From Hyphomicrobiales bacterium (GTDB taxonomy: Bacteria; Pseudomonadota; Alphaproteobacteria; Rhizobiales; Rhizobiaceae), in NCBI GenBank assembly GCA_900471515.1, contig UCFC01000034.1, positions 1 through 64,000 on the forward strand: DNA of 64,000 nt. The letters are read 5' to 3'. The notes under the pieces are model-generated. The model had not been told where the DNA came from. It saw only the letters and a program-made list of their open reading frames with translations, and did not search any database. Shown in pieces: positions 17,485 through 27,800 of the stretch (its first letter is position 1; each line of letters opens with the position of its first letter). Both the position numbers and the translations under genes were made by a program.

Positions 17485-20004
17485 CTACAGTTTTTCCACT
17501 CTCAGCCTCAGCGCATTGCCGATGACGGAGACCGAGGAGAGGCTCATGGCGGCCGCCGCGATCATCGGCGAGAGCAGCAGGCCGAAGATCGGGTAGAGCA
17601 CGCCCGCCGCGACGGGGATGCCGAGCGCATTATAGCCGAAGGCAAAGCCGAGATTCTGGCGGATGTTGCGCATCGTCGCTTCGGCGAGCCGCCTGGCGCG
17701 GACGATTCCGTTGAGATCGCCCTTCACCAATGTAATGCCGGCACTTTCCATCGCAACATCGGCACCCGTGCCCATGGCGATGCCGACATCGGCGGCGGCC
17801 AGCGCCGGCGCATCGTTGACCCCATCGCCGGCCATGGCGATCACGGCGCCTCTTGCGCGGAGTTCATCGACCAGCGCCTTCTTGTCCTCGGGCAGGACAT
17901 CGGCGCGGACCTCGTCGATCCCGAGGCTTTTGGCCACGGCGCGTGCCGTACGTTCATTGTCGCCGGTCGCCATGATGATCTTCAGGCCGCTGTCATGCAG
18001 TGCCCTGATGGCCGCAGCCGTCGTTGGCTTGATGCGGTCGGCGACGGCGACAAGGCCGGCCAGACGACCGTCGAGGACGACGAACATGACGGTCTTGCCG
18101 TCCCCGCGCAGCGCCTCGGCCCGGTCTGAAAGCGCTGCCGGATCGATGCCGAGATCGGCGAGCATGGCGGCGTTGCCAAGCGCGACCGATGCGCTGCCGA
18201 CCGTGCCTTCCACACCCTTGCCGGTCCTTGCCTGAAAACCTGTGATGTCGCTGAAGGTGAGCCCGCGTTCTTCCGCGCCCGAGACGATTGCCTCGGCGAG
18301 CGGATGTTCGGAGCCGCGTTCCAGGCTTGCGGCAAGCGCCAGCAGATGTTTCTCATCAGTTCCGCCCGAGGGGACGACGTCCGTCAGTCTGGGCTTGCCT
18401 TCGGTCAGCGTGCCCGTCTTGTCGACGATCAAGGTATCGACCTTTGAGAAACGCTCCAGCGCTTCCGCATCCTTGATCAGCACGCCTTCTTGCGCGCCGC
18501 GCCCGGTGGCGATCATGATCGACATCGGCGTTGCCAGGCCGAGCGCGCAGGGGCAGGCGATGATGAGCACGGCGACGGCGGCGAGCAGCGCGTTGGCCAG
18601 CCGCGGCTCCGGCCCGACAAAGGACCAGATGAGGAAGGCTGCGACGGCGGCTGCAACGACAGCCGGAACGAAGATCGCCGAAACGCGGTCGACGGCACCC
18701 TGGATCGGGGCGCGCGAGCGCTGCGCCTTCGCCACCATATCGACAATGCGGGACAGCGTCGTATCGGCACCGACCTTTTCGGCAGTCATGATGAGCGCGC
18801 CGTTCCCGTTCATGGTGCCGCCCGTCAGTGCGTCGCCCTTCGCCTTCTCGACCGGCAAGGGCTCACCGGTGATCATCGATTCATCGACGGTCGATTGCCC
18901 TTCGACGACGGAACCGTCGACAGGTACGCGTTCACCGGGGCGTACGCGCAGCCGGTCGCCGGTCACGATCTCGTCAACAGGCACGTCGCTTTCGCTGCCG
19001 TCGGCATTGACGCGGCGGGCAGTCTTGGGTGCGAGATCGAGCAGGGCGCGGATGGCAGAGCCGGTACGCTCGCGTGCCTTCAATTCCAGTACCTGCCCGA
19101 CGAAGACAAGCGCGACGATGACGGCAGCCGCCTCGAAATAGACAGGCACGGAGCCGCCGTGGCCGCGGAAACTGTGCGGAAAGAGATCGGGCGCCAGCGT
19201 CGCCACGACGCTGTAGAGATAGGCGGTGCCGACGCCGAGGCCGATCAGCGTCCACATGTTCGGGCTGCGGTTGACGAGCGATGCCCGGGCGCGGCGGAAG
19301 AAGGGAAGGGCTGCCCACAGCACGACCGGCGTCGCCAGGAGCATTTCGACATAGCTCGCCAGCGGCTCACCGAGTGCCTCGCGCGGGAAGGCGAGCCCGA
19401 TCATCGGCCCCATGGTGAGGATGAGGAGCGGGGCGGCCAGAAGAGCGCTGATCCACAGCCGGCGCGTGAAATCGACGAGTTCCGGGTTCGGCCCCTCATC
19501 CTCGGGCGGAATGCCCATCGGCTCCAGCGCCATGCCGCATTTCGGGCAGTCGCCGGGATGGTCGCTGACGACCTCGGGATGCATGGGGCAGGTATAGAGC
19601 GTACCCTTCGGCACGGCCGCTGCCGCAGGCTTCCTTCCGTAGCGGTAGTTTTCGGGGACGGCTTCGAATTTCGCCTTGCAGCCCGCCGAGCAGAAGTAGA
19701 ATTTCTCGCCCTCGTGCTTCAGGAAATGCCTGGCGCTGGCGCGGTCGACGCTCATGCCGCAGACCGGGTCCGTCGCGGTGAGGTAATCCTGCGGCGTTGC
19801 CTCGAATTTCCTTCGGCATCCGTCGCAGCAGAAATGGTAGGTGTGTCCTTCATAGTCGAGGGACGGTTTGCCGGCATCGGGATCGACCGTCATGCCGCAG
19901 ACGGGATCGCGCACGACGGTCTCTGCGGGTTTTCCTGCGGGTACTCCCGCGTCATGGTGGTGATGGTCGTGACCGTGATGACGATGATCGTGCTTGTTAT
20001 CCAT
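17485..20004 (-). CDS. actP: Copper-exporting P1B-type ATPase with YHS-type N-terminus
   Basis: An 839-residue heavy-metal ATPase that pumps Cu(I) to the periplasm. After a His-rich head (HDHRHHGHDHHHH) come two YHS-type metal domains (DPVCGMTV with FCCDGC; DPVCGMSV with FCSAGC) and a heavy-metal-binding domain (YTCPMHPEV, CPKCGMALEP). There is no classical GMTCxxC HMA domain. The core has eight expected helices, the transmembrane metal site CPC (IACPCALGLATP, near residue 483), the phosphorylation motif DKTGTLTEG (near 528), and the hinge GDGVNDAPAL. The ATG at 20004 is chosen because the His tail follows directly. It is controlled by a MerR-type operator at 20051-20071 and by cueR downstream. 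Confidence 0.93.
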   Translation of the reverse strand: MDNKHDHRHHGHDHHHHDAGVPAGKPAETVVRDPVCGMTVDPDAGKPSLDYEGHTYHFCCDGCRRKFEATPQDYLTATDPVCGMSVDRASARHFLKHEGEKFYFCSAGCKAKFEAVPENYRYGRKPAAAAVPKGTLYTCPMHPEVVSDHPGDCPKCGMALEPMGIPPEDEGPNPELVDFTRRLWISALLAAPLLILTMGPMIGLAFPREALGEPLASYVEMLLATPVVLWAALPFFRRARASLVNRSPNMWTLIGLGVGTAYLYSVVATLAPDLFPHSFRGHGGSVPVYFEAAAVIVALVFVGQVLELKARERTGSAIRALLDLAPKTARRVNADGSESDVPVDEIVTGDRLRVRPGERVPVDGSVVEGQSTVDESMITGEPLPVEKAKGDALTGGTMNGNGALIMTAEKVGADTTLSRIVDMVAKAQRSRAPIQGAVDRVSAIFVPAVVAAAVAAFLIWSFVGPEPRLANALLAAVAVLIIACPCALGLATPMSIMIATGRGAQEGVLIKDAEALERFSKVDTLIVDKTGTLTEGKPRLTDVVPSGGTDEKHLLALAASLERGSEHPLAEAIVSGAEERGLTFSDITGFQARTGKGVEGTVGSASVALGNAAMLADLGIDPAALSDRAEALRGDGKTVMFVVLDGRLAGLVAVADRIKPTTAAAIRALHDSGLKIIMATGDNERTARAVAKSLGIDEVRADVLPEDKKALVDELRARGAVIAMAGDGVNDAPALAAADVGIAMGTGADVAMESAGITLVKGDLNGIVRARRLAEATMRNIRQNLGFAFGYNALGIPVAAGVLYPIFGLLLSPMIAAAAMSLSSVSVIGNALRLRVEKL

Positions 20005-20043
20005 TATGCTGCGCCTTTCATGCCTTTCTGGCATCCGGACAGC

Positions 20044-20074
20044 TTTATGAACCTTCCAGCAACTGGAAGGTCAA
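20044..20074 (-). promoter_or_regulatory. CueR/HmrR operator and MerR-type promoter of actP-cueR
   Basis: A perfect 9-bp inverted repeat with a 3-base centre, ACCTTCCAG-CAA-CTGGAAGGT, at 20051-20071. On the minus strand it lies between a -35 TTGACC (20074-20069) and a -10 CATAAA (20049-20044) with a 19-bp spacer. This overlong spacing is the hallmark of MerR-family activated promoters, and the dyad matches known copper-regulator boxes. The ATPase start codon is about 40 bp downstream. Confidence 0.93.
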
Positions 20075-20110
20075 CAGTTTTTTTGCCGGTGCGGATTTTT
20101 TCGCCTGCGC

Positions 20111-22720
20111 TCAGGCCGGAACGATCAGCGCCGCCGGCTGGTCCCCGAGCAGCGCGGCAAGCAAGATCCTGCTCCCCGGCTCCAGCATCTTGCCGGTCAG
20201 CAGGTCGGCCTTGAGCCCGTGAAGGGGGGAGGGCACGGCAATGGCCGTATCGGCCCAGAATTCCGGGCCGGCGAAGAGCACACCGGGGTCGAGCCAGCCG
20301 AACATCAGCCGCGGTGCGACCGTGATGGCGAAGTTCTCGTGATGCAGGCGGGCAAAGGCGACGACATGATCGCTTCTGGCCCCGTCGACGGCAAGCGGCA
20401 GGTAATCCCCGTCCGTGAAAAGCTGGCTGCGTTCCATGCGAAGCCCGAGGCCGATCTGGATGATGCGCTGTTTCAGTGCCGCGGCCTGCAGCCTTGCCAG
20501 CGGCCCGCCCTCGGCAAGCCAGCCGCTCAAGGTCTCGAAATCCGGCGGGCGCCTGTTATCGGGATCGACGAAACTGAAATCGAAGCCCTCTGCCCCCTGA
20601 TAGATATCGGGGATGCCCGGCGCCGTCAGCTTGATCAGCGTCTGGGACAGGCTGTTGACATAACCGGCCTCGATAAAGGGCTGCAGAACGCGAGCGAAAT
20701 CGTCGATGAATGCGTCGTTATCGGGTGAGACAAGGGCGGCGGCATAGGCGAGGACCGCTTCTTCATAGGCACTGTCCGGCGCCGTCCAGGCGGTGCGCAG
20801 CTTGGCTTCGCGAACGGCCTTTTGCGCATAGGCGGTGAAGCGTTCGTGCAGCGCGGCAAAGTGGCGGCGGTCGAAATCCTCGGGCCAGGCGCCGGCAAGC
20901 GCCTGGTAGAGCATCCATTCCAGATCGGGTTCCGGCGCCGCGCCATCCGGCAGCTCGACGCGGTTGTTTTCATTCAGTCGGCGCCAATGTCCGACGGCGT
21001 CGGCAAAGACGCCGGCGCCTTCGCTGACAGCATAAAGCCGCGCCCGCGCATCCTCCCCGCGTTTGGTGTCGTGCGTCGACGTTGACAGAAGGCCCGAAGG
21101 CTGGGAGCGTGCGCGGTCCTGCATGAACTGGTGAAATGCCTCGATGCCGCCGGTCACGTGATCCGGCTCGCCGCCGACCTCGTTTACCGCCAGCAGCCGG
21201 TTGTAGCGGTAAAACAGCGTATCCTCCATTGCCTTTGCCATGACGGGACCGGAGAGCTGCTGAAACCGGATGCGGAACTCGCGGGCCGTCTCGTTGTCAT
21301 GCCTGCCTTCGAGAATGGCAGCGACGCTCTGCAATGGCTGCGCGTGGTCCAGATAGCCCGCCGCCGCCATCTCGGCTTTCTTCAGGATATCCCTATCCCG
21401 CGCGTCGAGCGGGCCGTCGGCTCCATAGGTGCGATAGACGGAGAAGGCGATCAGAAGCTCTGAGATCGCGCCGGCAATTTCCTCTTTCGACAGTTCGGGA
21501 AGGAGGCCGGCTGCGATGCGGACGAGGCGGGCCGTCTCGCCGGCGAAATTCCGTTCGACCATCAGCCGCTTCGCCGCCCTCCGGGCGGCCGCGAAATCGC
21601 CGTTGCCATCCGCCAGCCGGCGATAGGCTTCATCGAGTTTGCGTAAGCCATTGCCCTCCACGAAGAGCCTGCTCAAGGCCGTAATGAATTCGTAGCCCGT
21701 CGTTCCCTGTACCGGCCAGTCGGCGGGCAAGGCCTCACCTGGGCCGAGGATCTTCTCGACCACGATAAAGGTGTCCGCGCCGACAGCCTCCCGCAGGCGA
21801 TCGAGATAGGCTCGCGGTTCTGCCAGACCGTCGATATGGTCGATGCGCAGGCCCTGCACCTGGCCCTGACGCACGAGATCGAGAACCAGCCGGTGGCTCG
21901 CCTCGAAGACCCCGGCATCCTCGACCCGCAGGCCGACCAGTCCCGTCACCTCGAAGAACCGGCGGTAGCTCAGACGTTCCGAAGCCTCCTGCCAGCGCAG
22001 AAGCTGCCAGTGCTGCAGTCCGTGCAATCGCGTCATGAAGGCCTGGTCTTTTGAGATCTCCGCGAGCCTTCCGCTCAGCCTTGCAAGATCACCGGCCTCG
22101 AAGATCCTGTCGCGCAGTCGGCGATGCAGCTCTTTGTCGTCACCGGAAGCCGTCAGTTCCGCCATCCCGGCGAGGACCGGGTCATCCGCTTCCGCAGAGA
22201 GCAGAGCATAGCTTTCCGTGCTCAGTGGAAAGAGCGTGTCGTAATAGCCGATCGCCAGATTACCATGCGCCTCGTCGACTGTGATCGCCAGTTCGCCGGC
22301 AGCAAGGCAATCGGCGAAACTCCCGCCAAGCTGCGGCAAGGTCAGCCGCTCGCTCCAGTCTATGTCGAAATAGCCTGCAAACGGGCTATGCCTGCCGAAC
22401 TCCAGGACGCTGCGCCACCAGGCATTCTCCAGTGAAGCGGCCATATGGTTCGGTACGATGTCGAGGATCAGGCCCATGCCCGCTTCCGACAGTGTCCGCG
22501 TCAGGCGGTCGAAACCCGCCCTTCCGCCAAGCCCCGGGTCGATCTCGTTGGGATCGGTTACGTCGTAACCATGCGTCGATCCGCTGGCCGCCGTGAAGAC
22601 CGGCGAGGCATAGAGGTGGCTGATGCCGAGCGACTTCAGATAGGGTACGAGGGCGCAGGCGCGATCGAAGGTCACGCCGTTGCGAAACTGGACCCGATAG
22701 GTCGCGGAGGGGAGCGTCAT
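20111..22720 (-). CDS. treY: Malto-oligosyltrehalose synthase
   Basis: An 869-residue GH13 enzyme that isomerises the reducing-end alpha-1,4 bond of a maltodextrin to alpha,alpha-1,1, the first step of the TreY-TreZ trehalose route. Marks seen: TYRVQFRNGVTFD at the start, LGISHLYASPVF, GSTHGYDVTDPNEIDPGLGG, the GH13 region I LILDIVPNHMA, region II GLRIDHIDGL, region III FIVVEKILGPGE, and the TreY-typical ISTSTHDTKRGED-like STSTHDTKRGEDARAR. Length is normal. The ATG at 22720 fits the family; a TTG at 22756 would add 12 residues. No treZ is found in this window, so the partner must be elsewhere or replaced. A glycogen-type debranching enzyme lies about 16 kb upstream. Confidence 0.93.
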   Translation of the reverse strand: MTLPSATYRVQFRNGVTFDRACALVPYLKSLGISHLYASPVFTAASGSTHGYDVTDPNEIDPGLGGRAGFDRLTRTLSEAGMGLILDIVPNHMAASLENAWWRSVLEFGRHSPFAGYFDIDWSERLTLPQLGGSFADCLAAGELAITVDEAHGNLAIGYYDTLFPLSTESYALLSAEADDPVLAGMAELTASGDDKELHRRLRDRIFEAGDLARLSGRLAEISKDQAFMTRLHGLQHWQLLRWQEASERLSYRRFFEVTGLVGLRVEDAGVFEASHRLVLDLVRQGQVQGLRIDHIDGLAEPRAYLDRLREAVGADTFIVVEKILGPGEALPADWPVQGTTGYEFITALSRLFVEGNGLRKLDEAYRRLADGNGDFAAARRAAKRLMVERNFAGETARLVRIAAGLLPELSKEEIAGAISELLIAFSVYRTYGADGPLDARDRDILKKAEMAAAGYLDHAQPLQSVAAILEGRHDNETAREFRIRFQQLSGPVMAKAMEDTLFYRYNRLLAVNEVGGEPDHVTGGIEAFHQFMQDRARSQPSGLLSTSTHDTKRGEDARARLYAVSEGAGVFADAVGHWRRLNENNRVELPDGAAPEPDLEWMLYQALAGAWPEDFDRRHFAALHERFTAYAQKAVREAKLRTAWTAPDSAYEEAVLAYAAALVSPDNDAFIDDFARVLQPFIEAGYVNSLSQTLIKLTAPGIPDIYQGAEGFDFSFVDPDNRRPPDFETLSGWLAEGGPLARLQAAALKQRIIQIGLGLRMERSQLFTDGDYLPLAVDGARSDHVVAFARLHHENFAITVAPRLMFGWLDPGVLFAGPEFWADTAIAVPSPLHGLKADLLTGKMLEPGSRILLAALLGDQPAALIVPA

Positions 22721-22783
22721 GGGGTCATTTTGCCGTTTGGAGGAGACATCTTCCAACGGTTGTGAGGCGCTTTTGTTCCTCCC

Positions 22784-24865
22784 TCAGTCGATGAAGATGC
22801 CGACGCTTGCCGCCCGGCCCATGGAATCGATCACCGTCAGCTTGGAATAACCGCCACCATCCGGCATCCAGCTTTGCGTGCGCCGGCGGGAGAGATCGGG
22901 CAGCGGCTTGCCGTTGGCAAGCCAGCGGAACGGCGCGCGCCCGCCTTGAAGCTTGAGCATCAGCGGCGTCAGATCGCCCGCCTTTGCCCCAAGGTCGACA
23001 TGGGCGCCCTCCGGCGGATAGACGATCTGGGGCGACGGCTCGCGTCCGGAGGCGGCGAGCAGCCCGTTGGCGTTGACGGCAAAACGGCGCTGGCTGAACG
23101 GCAGGTCGGCCTGGGCGATGCGCACGGCCCCTGCCGGTGCGCGCGGCAGCGGTGTCGTGGCGATGCCGGATTTCGCGAGCGCCTCGAAGAGAATGGGTGC
23201 GGCTGTGCCATAACCTGTCAGACCGGGTACGGCGCTGTTATCGGGCCGACCGACCCAGACACCCAGCACGTAGCGTCCGTCGTAACCGACCGACCAGGCA
23301 TCGCGATAGCCGTAGCTCGTGCCGGTCTTGTAGGCGACGCCGCGTTGCGGCGCGCCGGCCGGCGGTATGACGCCCGAGAGTATGTCGGCGACATTCCAGA
23401 CCGCGACCGGCTCCAGCAAGGGTTCACCGTCGATCTTGCCCGGCTCGCTCGTCACGCCGTCGCCGATCCTGACCGGCTGGCCGCGATTGGCAAGCGCCGT
23501 ATAGAGCTGGACGAGATCCTTCAGCGTGATACCGACGCCGCCAAGGCCGATCGCCAGGCCCGGCGCCTCGTTCGGCGGCAAGGTCGGGCGCACCTCTGCA
23601 CGGCGGAAACGCACCATGAGCCGTGACGGGCCAACCGCATCGAGCAGCTTGACCGCCGGTACGTTGAGGGAAAGCTGCAGGGCCTCGCGCACCGTCACGT
23701 CGCCCTGATAGCTCATGTCGAAATTGCGCGGCCGGTAGCCGAAGAAATCGGCCGGCCGGTCCTCGATGATGGTTTCCTGGCTCACCAGCCCCTGTTCGAA
23801 GGCAAGGCCGTAGATGAAGGGTTTGAGCGTCGAGCCCGGCGAGCGGCTGATGCGCGTCATGTCGATCCAGCCGGAGCGGCTGGCATCGAAATAATCGGCC
23901 GAACCCACCTCGCCGACGATCTCGCCGGTCCCGGCGTCCGCCATCACCATGGCGAGCGACAGCTTCGGTCCGAGTTTCATCGTCGCGGCACGCGCGACGG
24001 ATTCGAGACCGGTCTGGACCTGCTTTTTCAGCGTCGTACGGTGCTCTACCGCCTTCGGGTCTCTGCGCAGGGCTGCCTCGGCAACATGCGCGGCAAGGGC
24101 CGGAAGCTGCAGCCTGCGGGCGGGAATGGCGATACCCTCGGCGCGCTCGGCCTCACCATCGCCGACGACCGCGGCCACGGCGATGCGGTCGAGCACCCGC
24201 TTGCGGGCCGCTTCCGCCGCCTTCAGGTTTCTGTCCGGGCGGCGTTTTTCGGGCAATTGCGGCAGGGCGACCAGAAGGGCAGCCTCTGCCACGGTCAGCC
24301 GTTTCGGCTCCTTGCCGAAATAGGCAAGGCTTGCGGCGCGTACGCCTTCCAGGTTGCCGCCATAGGGCGCATGAGTGAGATAGAGATCGAGGATCTGTTC
24401 CTTGGAAAGCCGCCGTTCGATCTGCACGGCGCGCGCGATCTGCAGCAGTTTTGCCGAAAGGGACCGGCTTTCGCGCGGCTCGATCAGCCTTGCCACCTGC
24501 ATGGAGAGCGTCGAGGCGCCGGACACGATGCGGCCGTTGCTGACAAATTGCAGCGCCGCGCGCCCGAACGCCCAGACATCGATGCCGGCATGCTCGTAGA
24601 AGCGCTGATCCTCATAGGCGACCAGCATGCGGACGAATAGCGGATCGACATCGGACACGGCGGTCTTCAGCCGCCAGCGCCCTTCCGGTGTCGCAAAGGC
24701 GCGCAGCAATTGCCCGTCGGCATCGAGCACTTCGGGCGAGACGGAGACGGCCTGTTCGAGCGGCGGCGGAAAGGCCCGGTCGGCGGCTCCAAGCGCAAAA
24801 AGCCCGGCGCCGGCAACGACAATGCCGGCTGCAGTCCCGATCGCAAGCTTGCGCCACCGCCTCAT
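22784..24865 (-). CDS. pbpC: Penicillin-binding protein 1C (bifunctional transglycosylase/transpeptidase)
   Basis: A 693-residue class A PBP. An N-terminal membrane helix lies at about 8-28. The GT51 glycosyltransferase domain spans about 45-220 (VAYEDQRFYEHAGIDVWAFG, GASTLSMQVARLIEPR). The transpeptidase domain has the SxxK serine in SRSPGSTLKPFIYG near residue 340, SLNVPAVKLL, and the KTGT box in AYKTGTSYGYRDAW near residue 520. A C-terminal BiPBP_C domain (from about 600) is characteristic of PBP1C. It overlaps the alpha-2-macroglobulin gene by 4 bp (ATGA), the pairing known from yfhM-pbpC in enterobacteria: cell-wall repair coupled to protease trapping. Confidence 0.94.
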   Translation of the reverse strand: MRRWRKLAIGTAAGIVVAGAGLFALGAADRAFPPPLEQAVSVSPEVLDADGQLLRAFATPEGRWRLKTAVSDVDPLFVRMLVAYEDQRFYEHAGIDVWAFGRAALQFVSNGRIVSGASTLSMQVARLIEPRESRSLSAKLLQIARAVQIERRLSKEQILDLYLTHAPYGGNLEGVRAASLAYFGKEPKRLTVAEAALLVALPQLPEKRRPDRNLKAAEAARKRVLDRIAVAAVVGDGEAERAEGIAIPARRLQLPALAAHVAEAALRRDPKAVEHRTTLKKQVQTGLESVARAATMKLGPKLSLAMVMADAGTGEIVGEVGSADYFDASRSGWIDMTRISRSPGSTLKPFIYGLAFEQGLVSQETIIEDRPADFFGYRPRNFDMSYQGDVTVREALQLSLNVPAVKLLDAVGPSRLMVRFRRAEVRPTLPPNEAPGLAIGLGGVGITLKDLVQLYTALANRGQPVRIGDGVTSEPGKIDGEPLLEPVAVWNVADILSGVIPPAGAPQRGVAYKTGTSYGYRDAWSVGYDGRYVLGVWVGRPDNSAVPGLTGYGTAAPILFEALAKSGIATTPLPRAPAGAVRIAQADLPFSQRRFAVNANGLLAASGREPSPQIVYPPEGAHVDLGAKAGDLTPLMLKLQGGRAPFRWLANGKPLPDLSRRRTQSWMPDGGGYSKLTVIDSMGRAASVGIFID

Positions 24866-27800
24866 TGTTGAGCCGCAACCACCTCCATCTTGCCGGTCGC
24901 CGTGCGGGCCGACATATCGGGACGATACATGTCCTCGACGGTCGCTGCCGGATGGTCGTAGACGCCGGGAGTGACGGCGCGCACGACATAGGCGACGTTG
25001 AAATCGCGTGCCGCATTTTCAGTACGGTTGAAGGCGGCGACGAAGCGATCGTAGCGGAATTCGGTATGAGCGGCGGACATTTCGCCGACCCAATCGAAAT
25101 TCGTCATCTGGGCGCTGTCGACAAGGCTCGGATTGTCGATCTCGAAACCGGCCGGCAGCAGATCGGTGATGACGATGCGCGAGGCCCAGTCGTTCTGCTC
25201 GGTCACATGAAGGACGACGACATAACGCTCGTTCTGCTGCGCCTCACTGACATTGGCCTCTTCGCCGTCGAGCGTGTAATAGCTGCGCTCGATGGTAAAG
25301 CCGTTGCCGCCGGCCGGCAGGGGCTTGACGGGGGCGGCGACCGTGGTGACGACGGCCGAGACCGTGTCGCCGGTGGCGCTCGTCAATGTCAGCGGATGGT
25401 CGATCAATGCGTCACCCGTCATCTTCGCCATATAGGCGCCGGTCCGCTCGGCGCCATTGACCTTGATCTTCAGGTCGTCGTCGCCGTCTTGCAGGGCGCG
25501 TGCGGCGAGCAACATCCAGGCCTGTTCCTGGGTGCTCATATATTTGCTGCGGTCCCATTCGCGGGCGACCGCCTTGGCAAGCTCGGGAATGACGGGCGGA
25601 ACCGGCCGGCTCTCGGCCGCAAGCGCCAGGATTGCGGCGCCATCGCGCAGCACCGAGCCGTAGTCGGTGCGCGAGAAGTTCACGCGGGTGACCATCGACT
25701 GTTGCGACATCTGCAGCGCGTCCACGAAAATGTTCTTCGAACGCGTCGCATCGCCATAGAGCGCCAGTGCCGCGGCGATATGGGCCTTGGCAAGCGGTGT
25801 CGGGAAATCGTTGATCATCGTGTCGGCATAATAGCGCAGGTCGCTGACGGCAGCCTTCTTGTTGCGGGCAAGCACGTAGAGGGCATAGGCGATCTCATCG
25901 CCCTTGCCCTTCACGTCCGTCGTGTAGGAAAGCGAATTCTGCAGATTTTCCAGCGCCTGCACCAGTGCGCGCTCCGGCACGTCGTATTTCTGCTCGCGGG
26001 CGCGCGTCAGGAAATCCGTGACGTAGGAATCGAGCCAGAGATCGCCGGAATCCGGTCCCCACAGGCCGAAGCTTCCCGCATAGGCCTGATAGGAAAGCAC
26101 ACGGTAGATCGCATCCTGCACGCGCATGTGGATATCGTCATCCGTTTCATCCATGCCGGCCTGCTTGGCGACCTCGGCAAGATAGAGCAGCGGCAGCGCG
26201 CGGCTCGTCGTCTGCTCGGCGCAGCCGAACGGATAACGGTCGAGCGTCATCAGCAGGGCCGGAATGTCGAAAGCGGCGGAGCGCGTGACGTTGACGCTGA
26301 CCGAGGCGCCCGGCAGCACGCTGTCGGCCAGCAGGTTCTTGTCGATCGTCAGGCTTTTGCCGGGCGCAAGCGCGATGACGCGCCGTTCGGTAACAGGCAG
26401 CGACGACGGCCGCACCGGTACATCCACGACCTGATCGAGCGACAGGCCCTGATCGTTTGACAGGTTGATCGCCACGCGGCCAGCGCCCGGCTCGCCGCCG
26501 ATCAATGTCAGCGTCAGGTCGGACCTGGCACCGGCCTCGAGCTTCAGGGTCTGCTCGGCCGGCCCATCGATGCTGAGCGCGCTATTGCCCGTCAGCGTCA
26601 GTTTGTAGTCGCCGGCCGGCGCATCGGTATTGGCGATGTCGAGGCGCAGGTTGGCTTTGTCCCCCGGAGCAAGGAACTTCGGCAGGCTTGCGGTGACGAC
26701 GACGGGATCGCGGATGATGACATCCCGGGCAGCGTGGCCGACACCGGTCTTCGTCCAGGCAACGGCCATGACGCGTGCCGTGCCGTTGAATTGGGGAATA
26801 TCGAAACTGACCTTTGCCTTGCCCTCGGCATCTAGCCTGACCGGACCGGCGAAGAAGGCGACGAGCTTCTGCGTCGGCGGGCTTGCCTGCAGCGCGATCG
26901 CGCCGCCGTCGCCGCCGGTGCGCAGCTTGCCGGTCGCACCTAGCGAGCCGTCGATCAGCCGGCCATAAAGGTCGCGGATTTCAAGGCCGAGCTGGCGCTG
27001 ACCGAAATACCAGTCTTCAGGGTTCGGCGGTTCGTAGCGCGTCAGATTGAGAATGCCGACATCGACGGCCGCAACCGTGACATAGGCCTCCTCATTGGCG
27101 CCGGCGCCGGCAACCTGCAGGCCGATATCGAGCGGGGCGCGCGGCAGCATCTTTTCCGGCGTATCGATCCTGACCTGCAGTGCGCGGTCGGCCGGATCGA
27201 CCTTCAGCCACTTAATGCCGATCGAACGCGCCGGCATGTGGGTGTCGAGGGAATCGCCCGGGCGGAAGAGCGTCGCGGTCACATAGGCGCCGGCACCCCA
27301 GTCGGCGGTAACGGGAATATCGACCTCGCCGCCGGCCTCGCCCACAGTGGCGTTCTCAACGGCAATCAGCTTTTCCGTGCCGGCCGTGATCATCAGTTCG
27401 CCGCCATAGCGCGACGTCACTTTCAGCTTGGCAGTCTCGCCAACCTTGTAACTGTCCTTGTCAAGCGCGATCTCCAGGCCGTCAGGCGTTTCCGTCGAGG
27501 TCGAGGCGACGAACCAGCCGGCATCGAATTCGACGCTGGAGGTCGGGCCGTCGGCATCGGGGCTTTCCACCTCGAGCCGGTAGCGGCCCCACTCGACCGG
27601 CGCCTGGATCTTGCCGCCGTTCTCGGCCGTCGCATCCACGGAACCGGAGGCGACTTCCTCGGGCGTATAGGTGGGCTCGTATTTCCAGGCCGTTCCCTCG
27701 CGGTACCATTGGTAGTCGCGGCGCAGCTTGTAGAACTTCCAGCGCAGGCCCTTCATTTCCTGCTTCTGGCCTTCAGTATCGAGGCCGATCACCGTGAAAT

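Noticed and set aside
18490..20214. A 574-codon plus-strand frame over the copper ATPase
   Set aside because: Antisense shadow; it even runs through the actP operator and promoter.
24688..26460. A 590-codon plus-strand frame across pbpC and the macroglobulin gene
   Set aside because: Crosses two well-supported minus-strand genes and shows no recognisable protein pattern.
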